Shown: positions 1 through 5,871 of the stretch, piece by piece | How positions within the stretch are numbered: position 1 is the stretch's first letter | How the letters are laid out: the number at the start of each line of letters is the position of its first letter | Assembly: GCA_016779685.1 (NCBI GenBank) | Contig: JADHND010000101.1 | Location: forward strand, 1 to 5,996 | Length of the DNA: 5,996 bases | From: Shewanellaceae bacterium | Lineage (GTDB): Bacteria > Pseudomonadota > Gammaproteobacteria > Enterobacterales > Shewanellaceae | Direction of reading: 5' to 3' | Program-made: the position numbers and the translations under genes | Notes under the pieces: model-generated | What the model was told of the DNA's origin: nothing | The model's database searches: none | What the model saw: only the letters and a program-made list of their open reading frames with translations

Positions 1-184
1 GATACTTTATTTATTTAATTAACGCTTGGTTAACGTGAAACTTGTCGCTGCTATTTGGTAGTCAGTTTATTTTTCATTGAACTTAACAACGACTAATCTT
101 AATTTAATGTTAACATAAGTCATCCCATGTTTTCTATTTATCTTTTTTTACAAATCCATAAATTTACATTTTTATAAAGTTTTT
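1..184. other. AT-rich non-coding segment
   Basis: This stretch is strongly AT-rich, with runs of T and A, and shows no credible reading frame. It contains a short perfect palindrome, atgttaacat, at 107-116, and a ttaattaa motif near 16-23. It lies downstream of the broken transporter on the minus strand. No hairpin followed by a U-run could be identified as a terminator for that transcript. Confidence 0.5.
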
Positions 185-670
185 TTAAAAGATTATATAT
201 ATCCATGCCAGGCACTTAGTCCCGAGCATAAGATCATTGTAAGTGCGGGATTGACCCTGCATAATTGTCGATGGAGTACCCTGAGGCGCCATGCATGGCT
301 GAGCGGATGCACCGCGCAGTTTTTCAATGCCGACCGCTACAAAATACATCAATCCGCCGAAGCTCATCAAGCAGACGACATCAGCTTAGCCGTAGCTGAA
401 TAAGATTAAGGCGGCTTTGTGACCATGTTTCTCAGCATCATAGCCAATAAACAACCCGCCAAAAGGACTGGCTAAATAGCGCACTATAAAGGACAGCCAA
501 GTGAATAAAAGGGCACATGCCCCAAAGTTCAATTCAGGAAAAAATGATGGTTGATATAAAATTGCAGCGACATAAACCACAATGTCATCATATTAAAACG
601 AGCTCGCAAAACCAATAAAGGCTCGTTTTTTCCAAGTCAATTGTGACATCACAGCTTTCTTGTTGTTCAT
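185..670 (-). pseudogene. Broken MFS transporter, metabolite:H+ symporter (ProP-like) type
   Basis: The frame starts at the ATG at 670-668 and begins MNNKKAVMSQLTWKKRAFIG, then FASSF, where a TAA at 593-595 interrupts it. Reading continues in the same frame with YDDIVVYVAAILYQPSFFPE and a transmembrane segment leading to ASPFGGLFIGYDAEKHGHK. In the MHS family of MFS transporters the first block normally reads FASSFEYYDF, so the stop replaces a Glu codon. The second block corresponds to MFS motif A (GxxxDRxGRK) with its charged residues degraded. A second in-frame stop follows at 386-388. After it come SFGGLMYFVAVGIEKLRG and PQGTP, which resemble the later family segment (EWGGAVLxAVE...RG...PQ.GTP). 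The usual roughly 50 residues between these blocks are missing, so an internal deletion is inferred. The C-terminal half of a normal ~430-residue transporter is absent. It lies 27 bp after the regulator gene on the same strand, consistent with a former operon. Family assignment is by motif recall only. Confidence 0.75.
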
Positions 671-697
671 TTAAACGATTTCTTTTTTAGGTTGTGG

Positions 698-1477
698 TTA
701 AATCGGACGCACTGTTTGCATACAGGCACCCAACACCCCACAAGCATTTAATTGAGCCAGCATATCTGGTAGGGTCATGGTAGGCGAGCCAAGCTTACAT
801 TTGATGTTGTAAATGGCTTTATGCACTGCCATTTCAGACACCTGATAACCCGCCGCAATGTCCTTGTAAGGTCGTTTTAACACCAGATGCTGAATGTAGG
901 CTTGTTCTTTACCGGTCAGAACCAGATCACCAAATCGCGCTTTTTGAAACACAAAAGGTTCTGCCTTTGGCTCATCATCAAAACGCAGATGTTTTTCAAG
1001 TAAAGCATCCCTATTTTCGAGTTTCAACAACGTCTTAGGTTTGTATTTTTTGACCTGTAAAGCTTGATAAGAGAATGCATGGATCCAGTGTTTCAGCTGA
1101 TAGATATGTTGCAGCTGTAATTCGTGATGACCAACGATGACATACATTTCAAAGCCATGTTTCGTTTTCAGCGTCCAGTCCAGCATATGTAACTTGGCAT
1201 CCGGTGCCCTAAATTGACACTCCAGTTGATACAAAGGTTCGGCTGCCGACCAATGACGTAAGCCATGTTGCAGACGTGATGCCATGTTTAAATGATGTTT
1301 TTTTTCCATAAACTCGCAATACAAATCATAATGACAGGCCATCGGCAGATAAGTGTTGTCTTTTAAATCGATGACATTACAACCAAAAACATCAATACCT
1401 AAATGACTCAGATGTTGATCGACCCAAGTTTTGGTGTTTTCAGCAATATATTTGATGTTTTTATAATGGATGTGCAT
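698..1477 (-). CDS. LuxR-family transcriptional regulator (C-terminal HTH)
   Basis: This is an intact 259-residue protein. Residues ~187-247 form a LuxR-type helix-turn-helix: LTGKEQAYIQHL, then YKDIAAGYQVSEMAVHKAIY, then NIKCKLG. These match the family pattern LTxRE...EIA..L.IS..TV..H...I..KLG. The N-terminal ~165 residues are presumably a sensory domain. They are rich in His, Tyr and Trp and contain an internal Cys (C54), but I do not recognise the ligand. No receiver domain with a phospho-acceptor Asp pattern is evident, so a two-component role is unlikely. The ATG at 1477-1475 is preceded by TAAGGAAG (1490-1483), a good Shine-Dalgarno sequence at about 5 nt, which fixes the start. The broken transporter follows 27 bp downstream, so it probably regulated, or was cotranscribed with, that gene. 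Palindromes at 1507-1520 and 1528-1543 in its leader are candidate operators. Similar stand-alone LuxR regulators occur in Legionella and Coxiella, but no specific orthologue is claimed. Confidence 0.85.
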   Translation of the reverse strand: MHIHYKNIKYIAENTKTWVDQHLSHLGIDVFGCNVIDLKDNTYLPMACHYDLYCEFMEKKHHLNMASRLQHGLRHWSAAEPLYQLECQFRAPDAKLHMLDWTLKTKHGFEMYVIVGHHELQLQHIYQLKHWIHAFSYQALQVKKYKPKTLLKLENRDALLEKHLRFDDEPKAEPFVFQKARFGDLVLTGKEQAYIQHLVLKRPYKDIAAGYQVSEMAVHKAIYNIKCKLGSPTMTLPDMLAQLNACGVLGACMQTVRPI

Positions 1478-1482
1478 TTAAT

Positions 1483-1490
1483 CTTCCTTA
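1483..1490 (-). promoter_or_regulatory. Ribosome-binding site of the LuxR-family gene
   Basis: On the minus strand the sequence TAAGGAAG lies about 5 nt before the ATG at 1477. It is the best Shine-Dalgarno match for any gene in the window and decides this start. Confidence 0.75.
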
Positions 1491-1506
1491 ATGAGGATGA
1501 AGCATC

Positions 1507-1543
1507 GGTGTGCGCTCACCTTCTCTGATCATGCGTGCATGAT
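1507..1543. promoter_or_regulatory. Candidate operator: two palindromes before the LuxR-family gene
   Basis: Bases 1528-1543 read atcatgc-gt-gcatgat, a perfect inverted repeat with 7-bp arms. Bases 1507-1520 read ggtgtgcgctcacc, a palindrome with one T-T mismatch. Both lie 30-66 bp upstream of the ATG at 1477. On the minus strand they follow a long A-rich tract (1546-1569), which could act as an UP-like or bent element. A -10-like TATCAT overlaps the right arm (1544-1539), but I see no convincing -35. LuxR-type regulators bind dyad sites of about 18-20 bp, and autoregulation is a plausible inference. The T-run on the plus strand could make the hairpin look like a terminator, but no plus-strand gene precedes it. 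Confidence 0.4.
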
Positions 1544-1855
1544 ACTTTTTTTAATTTTTTTATTTTTTTCATTGATCGCATCAACACTGGGTTGATGTTG
1601 TCGCCGCTGTTTGGTCGATCGCCAATCTTGATGGGGTGATGGCGCCAGGTAAGAAGGGTGGTGTTGGCGGTGACTGCAATGGACTTGGCTAACGATACTC
1701 TGAAGTTAAGGTTTTATCTTGATAACCGCATACTTTTATCCTTACCATCCATTATCATATCAAATAACAATTTAGTTGGGTAGAGGTTTAATGCCGGCTT
1801 AAAGCACCTCAACCATTTCTAATTCAAGCCAGGCTAATACCCACATCATATCCTT

Positions 1856-2312
1856 TCAATCATCCAACGTACCATGGTATTTCAATTCCCAGGCATCGTT
1901 TTCACCATCTTGGTCCGTATCCATAGTACCATCTATGGTGAGGTTATCGAGGGTGGCGTAGGCTGTCAGTTCATCGCTTAGGTGCGGTGCTTCTTGTCGA
2001 AACACCCATTTTAATTGCACCCGCCCTTGGGCAGGTAAGGCAAAACTGATTTGTCTTGGCTTGAGGCTGTTGTGGCGTTGCCATTTGAGTTCATCGTTGA
2101 TGTAAAACGCATAGGTGTTGCGATAGCTATGGTGTAGACTCACCTCAAAGCTGACCATGCCACCGGAGCTGATAAACTCGGTGGTTAAAGCCGCAGCTTC
2201 ACCTGGTTGAAGGCAAAGCTGCTGACGCACATAGCGCATTGTATTGGCTGGGGTGAGCAGACCACGCTAATGTAAATAAAGTGGCTAACAAATTAAATTT
2301 AAGTCGAGACAC
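1856..2312 (-). pseudogene. Truncated, frameshifted copy of the neighbouring TSP3-Sel1 exported protein
   Basis: The frame from the ATG at 2239 to the TGA at 1856-1858 encodes 127 residues. They align with about residues 68-196 of the intact protein encoded at 3841-2453. Shared blocks include TEFIS.GG.VSF, AFYIN, LPA, LKWV, LDNL.I.G.MD, and D.DG.NDAWE.KY..(S/T)LD. It therefore keeps most of the beta-sandwich and one TSP3 motif (DTDQDG). It stops just before the second TSP3 motif and lacks the Sel1 repeats. Upstream, in a frame offset by one base, a GTG at 2312-2310 starts a typical signal peptide, SRLKFNLLATLFTLAWSA. AGAGG lies 8 nt before that GTG, and an extended -10 promoter is further up. 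In its own frame this leader runs into a stop soon after. I infer a former exported paralogue damaged by a frameshift, loss of ~45 N-terminal residues and loss of the C-terminus. The internal ATG at 2239 has no evident ribosome-binding site. A short functional protein cannot be fully excluded. Confidence 0.75.
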
Positions 2313-2338
2313 CAGATAGGCCTCTTTGGGTACTGCTT

Positions 2339-2368
2339 AGTATATCAAGTTTACAAAATCTTGACCAA
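2339..2368 (-). promoter_or_regulatory. Candidate extended -10 promoter of the truncated copy
   Basis: On the minus strand TATACT (2344-2339) matches the -10 consensus in five of six bases and is preceded by TGA, giving an extended -10 (TGnTATACT). A weak -35, TTGGTC (2368-2363), lies 18 bp upstream. The predicted transcript start is about 20 bp before the GTG at 2312, leaving room for the AGAGG at 2325-2321. This supports the GTG as the ancestral start. Confidence 0.5.
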
Positions 2369-2408
2369 AAACGCAATTGAACAACAAGACGCGCTCGGCG
2401 TCTTGTTG
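2367..2408 (-). terminator. Strong stem-loop after the TSP3-Sel1 gene, probable terminator
   Basis: Perfect 11-bp arms caacaagacgc (2382-2392) and gcgtcttgttg (2398-2408) enclose a 5-nt loop. On the minus strand the stem begins about 45 nt after the stop codon of the TSP3-Sel1 gene. It is followed by TTCAATTGCG and then five U residues (2371-2367). The U-run is displaced about 10 nt from the stem, so it is not a textbook intrinsic terminator, but position and strength fit. A smaller stem (gctgg 2427-2431, ccagc 2439-2443) lies between it and the stop codon. Confidence 0.6.
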
Positions 2409-2452
2409 CTGTCATTGTGATTGAACGCTGGGCAAAGTCCAGCTTGGCTATA

Positions 2453-3841
2453 TTATTCTGTCGCAGCAGGTGCGTTAGGCACACTGGGCGCAGCTGATTT
2501 AGCCAAAGACTTCCGATAACCCGCTTGGAACGCCGCTATAAAATAAGCATTGGCTTTTTCAAGGTTGGTATCCACCCCTTGGCCATTTTGATAAAGTTCA
2601 CCTAGGCGCTGGAGCGCTTGTGGTCGATACATGTTAAAATCAGCGGCCACCACTTTTTGATACCATAAATGGGCTTCGGTATCGTCTTGAGCGACCCCTT
2701 GTCCCAAATGATAGGCTTCAGCTATCCAGTAATAAGCATCGATGTGCTTGGCGGCGGCGGCTTTTTCCAACCACGTAAAGGCATCTGCTGCCGCGGTTTC
2801 GGTCAATTGCGCCTTCAGCAAGGCATGATACAATTCCAATTGGGCGACCAAGTGATTTTGTTCAGCGGCTTGTTGAAGCCAATCGATGCCGGTTGCAACA
2901 TCGATGGGTACCTGTAATCCATATAAATGCATGAGACCCAGTTTTCGCATCGCTGGCGCAAACGAACGGTCGTTCGCCAAAGCTTCTAGCATCGCCGATG
3001 CTGGTTCCTCGGCTCCTTGTTCCAACAGCGACTGTGCCAATTCAAACGACAAGGGCGCTTCTTTGATCTGATATTGGGCAATGGCGGTTTGATTAGAAAG
3101 CAGCGGTGGCATGCCCATACTGATTTCTTTGCTGTCCTCCCAGCCATCCCCATCGGTATCAGCTTGGTTGGGATCGGTGTGATGATCGTATTCCTGTTGA
3201 TTGGAGAAGCCATCATCATCAAAATCCCGACCGGCATTGCCTGCATTGACCTGGTCTAAGCTATTAAAATATTTGAATTCCCAAGCATCATTAAAACCAT
3301 CTAAATCACTGTCCATTTGCCCCGATATTTTAAGGTTATCCAACCGAACGCGATCTTTAATGGAACCTGTGGCCAATTTTTTTTCATAAACCCATTTGAG
3401 TTTGACGCGTTCGCCGGCAGCGGGCAAGGGAAAGCGCAATTGATATTGTCGGGTGGTTTCGTCATACTCAATCATCGACTGCTCATTGATATAAAAAGCA
3501 AAGACGTTACCGACTTGGCCTCGAACGAAAATATCGAAACTAACGTAGCCCCCTTGACTGATAAATTCGGTGCTTAAGATAGAAGATTGACCTTCTTCAA
3601 GCAGCGGCGTTGCCAACATCCGGTTCGACCGACCTTTCATAGTCACGACCTTCCATGCTGGCGTGGTTTCGGATTGCCAGATATCGGGCATCTGTAGCGG
3701 CTTGTTAAAATTAAAAACCGTGGTGGTTGTAAAAACCTCCTCACCATCTGAACTTGAAGAGCTTGACCAGGTGTCTTGCATTGCGAATGCTTGAGTAGAT
3801 AACAATGAACCAATGCACAATGCGAGTGTTGTTTTTTTCAT
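2453..3841 (-). CDS. Exported beta-sandwich/TSP3/Sel1-repeat protein
   Basis: This 462-residue protein starts with a clear signal peptide (residues 1-20, cleavage after AFA). A Ser run at ~26-31 and a Thr run at ~38-41 follow. Residues ~62-176 form a beta-sandwich-like module with the pattern W.v...g.S..L.TEFIS.GG.VSFdi...FAFYIN...LP...V.LKWVYeK...D.vrLDNL.I.G. It resembles modules repeated in many bacterial surface proteins. Residues 177-240 hold three thrombospondin type-3 calcium-binding motifs, DSDLDG (177), DFDDDG (206) and DTDGDG (228), with NDAWE and NQQEY...TDP spacers typical of the family. Residues ~294-445 carry about four Sel1 repeats; the clearest are AYYWIAEAYHLGQGV and ALQRLGELYQNGQGV, while the second is degenerate. 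Sel1 repeats are helical protein-binding solenoids. Export to the periplasm, surface or medium is inferred; no enzyme activity is visible. The ATG at 3841 has AAAAGG 7 nt upstream. A strong stem-loop follows the stop. A decayed copy lies just downstream. Confidence 0.85.
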   Translation of the reverse strand: MKKTTLALCIGSLLSTQAFAMQDTWSSSSSSDGEEVFTTTTVFNFNKPLQMPDIWQSETTPAWKVVTMKGRSNRMLATPLLEEGQSSILSTEFISQGGYVSFDIFVRGQVGNVFAFYINEQSMIEYDETTRQYQLRFPLPAAGERVKLKWVYEKKLATGSIKDRVRLDNLKISGQMDSDLDGFNDAWEFKYFNSLDQVNAGNAGRDFDDDGFSNQQEYDHHTDPNQADTDGDGWEDSKEISMGMPPLLSNQTAIAQYQIKEAPLSFELAQSLLEQGAEEPASAMLEALANDRSFAPAMRKLGLMHLYGLQVPIDVATGIDWLQQAAEQNHLVAQLELYHALLKAQLTETAAADAFTWLEKAAAAKHIDAYYWIAEAYHLGQGVAQDDTEAHLWYQKVVAADFNMYRPQALQRLGELYQNGQGVDTNLEKANAYFIAAFQAGYRKSLAKSAAPSVPNAPAATE

Positions 3842-3848
3842 ACTTTAA

Positions 3849-3854
3849 CCTTTT
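3849..3854 (-). promoter_or_regulatory. Ribosome-binding site of the TSP3-Sel1 gene
   Basis: AAAAGG on the minus strand lies 7 nt before the ATG at 3841. It is a moderate Shine-Dalgarno match and supports the start that yields the complete signal peptide. Confidence 0.55.
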
Positions 3855-3960
3855 GTTGATGAATTTAAAAGGAATGCCATCATTGTCACGTTTTCCAACG
3901 TCCAACCTGCTCCTTTCCCGTAAAACGACAAAACTTCAACTGACAGCCAGTACTTCAAAT

Positions 3961-3985
3961 ATTGCGTGACTTTTTGTGACGCAAT
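3961..3985. promoter_or_regulatory. Candidate operator with palindrome and direct repeat
   Basis: The arms attgcgtgac and gtgacgcaat pair over 10 positions with one mismatch around a ttttt spacer. The same site is a direct repeat of gtgac with a 10-bp period, so two copies face the same side of the helix. It lies about 120-145 bp upstream of the ATG at 3841. On the minus strand it overlaps a weak promoter-like pair, TTGCGT and TATTTG, spaced 17 bp. A further gtgac copy (minus strand) is at 3885-3889. The binding factor is unknown. It could instead fold as an RNA hairpin. Confidence 0.4.
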
Positions 3986-4080
3986 TTAACAATTTTTATT
4001 GTTTTTCCATCGTATTCACATATTTAATTAAATTCAAGTTATTTTTTACACAAGTAGCTTGAAAAAATGAATTTTTTGAA

Positions 4081-4126
4081 CTATGAGACCTAATTTTATC
4101 AGGAAAGTCGTTTCAACCTGTCATAG
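4081..4126. repeat. Nested inverted repeat in the intergenic region
   Basis: Outer arms ctatga (4081-4086) and tcatag (4121-4126) enclose inner arms cagg (4100-4103) and cctg (4117-4120), with aaa and ttt around a gtcg loop. The structure is moderate and AT-rich. Its role is unknown; it could be part of a small transcript or a regulatory site. Confidence 0.3.
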
Positions 4127-4355
4127 GGTTATGGCAAAATTTTTGAATACGCGTAAAAAATCGCCAACCCAGATCAAGCGAAGTTAATTTTTTGTTAAAT
4201 AACGGTCTATTTCATGGGACTGGATGTTGGTTTAGCGGAAACCACGATGGACAAGATGTCGTGAAGCAGGTTTATCAATCGACCCAATCCATGTGATCTT
4301 GTCGGGTAATCGGATCAGAGGGCATATCTGTTATTTAAGTGTTTATTTTAAGTTT

Positions 4356-4371
4356 GATAATAATGTAAAAT
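4356..4371 (+). promoter_or_regulatory. Candidate -10 region for the plus-strand Sel1 gene
   Basis: Two -10-like hexamers, GATAAT (4356-4361) and TAAAAT (4366-4371), each match the consensus in five of six bases. They lie 35-50 bp before the ATG at 4406 within a very AT-rich tract. No good -35 is seen at 16-18 bp, so a weak or activator-dependent promoter is inferred. Confidence 0.35.
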
Positions 4372-4405
4372 AAATAACTTTCCAGCCATTATTTTAATAT
4401 TCTTC

Positions 4406-5782
4406 ATGACTATGTCATACTTTCTGCGCTTTAAATCATTTTGTTTAAATATTGTTTTGTTTATGTTATTTTTTTGCTGTTCGGCACAGGGCGTTTCGTT
4501 GGCCGAATTAAATCAATCTGACATCACACAACTTAAACCCATCGATTTGTTAACCCGATGGCGGCAATCTAAAACGAGATCGCGCTCTAAATTAGAGCTT
4601 AATCATGTACAGCAAATAAAATCTCAAGCCTTAGCCGGTGACCACCGTACCTTAGAAATCTATGTTAAGTATTTACAACAACGTGTTGTTCCCAATAACT
4701 TAAACTACTGGCAGCCCATCATCCTGAACTTTCTGGAAAACATCGATGAACCATTCGCCAATCCTAAGTACGCCTATTGGCTGGCTCAATTAAATCTTCT
4801 TGTGAAGCGATATCCTGAAGCTATTGCGCTTTTGGCTCCACACAGTGAAGCTAAACATATACCCAGCCTCTGTGCACTCAGTGCCGTATTAACCCAGACC
4901 GACATCATGCGCGCAAGCGAAGCAGCCAACTTAGCCCATCTGGCTCAGACGATCACCAGCACCCCTTGTGCAGAAGCCATCGATGACATGCAGGTGTTGC
5001 TGCGCTTGGCACTCGCCATCGAATATCCGCTTGATCTGCCGCTGTCCGTGAAAGAACTCTCCTTATTAGATGAGTACGCTCGCTATCAGAACGACCCTCA
5101 ACCTTATCATCAATTACAATTTGCCATCGCATTATATAAACAAGACATGTTTGCGCAGGCATTGCCTGTATTGCAGCTCCTCGCAGACAAGGGCAATGCC
5201 GAAGCCGCTTACTATTTGGGCAACATCTATCATTATGGCTTGGCGCATGTCCTCGACATTCCAATGGCTGAACATTACTATCAAATAGGCATCGACCATA
5301 AACATCCGCGTAGCTATTATGAAATGGCACAAATGTATGGTGAGTTTTCTCATCTCCCCCAAGATCTCAAGCTGCGGAATGGGTATTATAAAGCAGCGCT
5401 GTTGATGGGCGTATCAGAAGCGGCTAAACCCGTCATCTATGACGTATGCCATGGTAAAGAATATCACGATCATGGATGCCAGCATTTAGTCAGAATTATC
5501 AACTCAACCAATAAAAACGAAGGCTTTGACGCTGTCATCAGTTATTATTTTTCGTCCTTAGGTATTCAAGGCAACCCTAATATGTATCAACGTCAATTGC
5601 GTAGAGCGGTCGAATTAGGTAACCCCAGGGGCAAATTATACGCCATGCTCAAGCAGATGGAAGAACGCCATGTCGTGATTAATCAAAACAATTTAGCTGC
5701 TGTTGCCAAATATATACAAGGCTTCTCGCAGGAGTGGTGGTTCTTGAAATTGTGCAATTGGGATCCAATGTGCTTCTATTGA
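4406..5782 (+). CDS. Exported Sel1-repeat-containing protein of unknown function
   Basis: This 458-residue protein has a basic N-terminus (FLRFK), a hydrophobic segment at ~13-25 (CLNIVLFMLFFCC) and a probable signal-peptidase I site near SAQG/VSLAE. The FFCCS region does not form a good lipobox. The body is mostly helical. The clearest Sel1 repeat spans ~264-300 (AEAAYYLGNIYHYGLAHVLD, then AEHYYQIG). A second, more diverged unit follows at ~300-335 (SYYEMAQMYGE, then YYKAALLMG). TPR/Sel1-like helices probably continue on both sides. Four Cys near the C-terminal half (348, 358, 450, 456) could form disulphides in the periplasm or medium. The protein ends in CNWDPMCFY. No catalytic motif is recognisable. 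The ATG at 4406, or the in-frame ATG two codons later, has no Shine-Dalgarno sequence; the upstream frame has a stop at about 4361-4363 and no better start. It is divergent from the TSP3-Sel1 gene, so related function or shared control is possible. Confidence 0.8.
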   Translation: MTMSYFLRFKSFCLNIVLFMLFFCCSAQGVSLAELNQSDITQLKPIDLLTRWRQSKTRSRSKLELNHVQQIKSQALAGDHRTLEIYVKYLQQRVVPNNLNYWQPIILNFLENIDEPFANPKYAYWLAQLNLLVKRYPEAIALLAPHSEAKHIPSLCALSAVLTQTDIMRASEAANLAHLAQTITSTPCAEAIDDMQVLLRLALAIEYPLDLPLSVKELSLLDEYARYQNDPQPYHQLQFAIALYKQDMFAQALPVLQLLADKGNAEAAYYLGNIYHYGLAHVLDIPMAEHYYQIGIDHKHPRSYYEMAQMYGEFSHLPQDLKLRNGYYKAALLMGVSEAAKPVIYDVCHGKEYHDHGCQHLVRIINSTNKNEGFDAVISYYFSSLGIQGNPNMYQRQLRRAVELGNPRGKLYAMLKQMEERHVVINQNNLAAVAKYIQGFSQEWWFLKLCNWDPMCFY

Positions 5783-5788
5783 ATGCGG

Positions 5789-5847
5789 GCCAAACCAACC
5801 GATGCTGGAGAGCGTTGCTGAGCGCTACGGGCTGTCTTTGGTTTGGC
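5789..5847. repeat. Large stem-loop after the Sel1 gene
   Basis: Perfect 10-bp arms gccaaaccaa (5789-5798) and ttggtttggc (5838-5847) enclose 39 nt. Inside, ccg (5799-5801) can pair with cgg (5828-5830), and agcg (5811-5814) with cgct (5823-5826). It begins 7 nt after the stop codon of the plus-strand gene. No U-run follows on either strand, so it is not a typical intrinsic terminator. It may be an mRNA 3'-end structure, part of a small RNA, or a dispersed repeat. Confidence 0.55.
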
Positions 5848-5871
5848 TGATTTGAATCTAGCCCGGATCCA

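Larger units (their letters stand above)
1478..1855. other. Intergenic region with decayed coding remnant and hairpins
   Basis: No intact gene is visible. The region holds the candidate operator and A/T-tract before the LuxR-family gene (1507-1569). A perfect inverted repeat catcaac-actgg-gttgatg lies at 1579-1597. A hairpin at 1783-1810 has gaggt and ttaa arms, pairs with ttaa and acctc, and encloses the self-complementary gccggc. On the minus strand, 1704-1675 encodes FRVSLAKSIA, resembling the last residues of the upstream TSP3-Sel1 protein (YRKSLAKSAA). This may be the tail of the decayed copy at 1856-2312. Confidence 0.5.
3842..4405. other. Divergent intergenic region between the two Sel1-type genes
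   Basis: This 564-bp gap separates divergently transcribed genes. It contains an imperfect palindrome (3961-3985), an AT-rich inverted repeat aacaat-tttt-attgtt (3988-4003), and the AT palindrome aaaaaat-ga-atttttt near 4063-4078. A nested stem-loop lies at 4081-4126. A less AT-rich island (about 4200-4320) carries its own inverted repeats, tggttt-agcgg-aaacca at 4228-4244 and gacaagat/atcttgtc at 4250-4257 and 4296-4303. The last 80 bases before 4406 are extremely AT-rich. No convincing ORF was found, but an unannotated small RNA is possible. Confidence 0.6.

Noticed and set aside
1528..1569. Intrinsic terminator formed by the palindrome and the plus-strand T-run
   Set aside because: No plus-strand gene ends before it, and the palindrome lies in the leader of the minus-strand regulator, where an operator role fits better.
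2299..2484. Minus-strand 61-codon frame
   Set aside because: It overlaps the end of the TSP3-Sel1 gene, runs through the terminator stem-loop and has no protein-like features.
2669..3577. Several plus-strand and alternate-frame ORFs opposite the TSP3-Sel1 gene
   Set aside because: All lie within a gene with clear domains on the minus strand and lack ribosome-binding sites or recognisable motifs.
4213..4260. Start of an IS110-like transposase (MGLDVGLAETTMDKMS)
   Set aside because: The frame ends after 16 codons, there is no RNase H-like motif beyond a vague GLDV, and no terminal repeats are seen.
4953..5362. Overlapping ORFs in other frames of the plus-strand Sel1 gene
   Set aside because: They are shadow frames of a coherent 458-residue exported protein and show no independent features.
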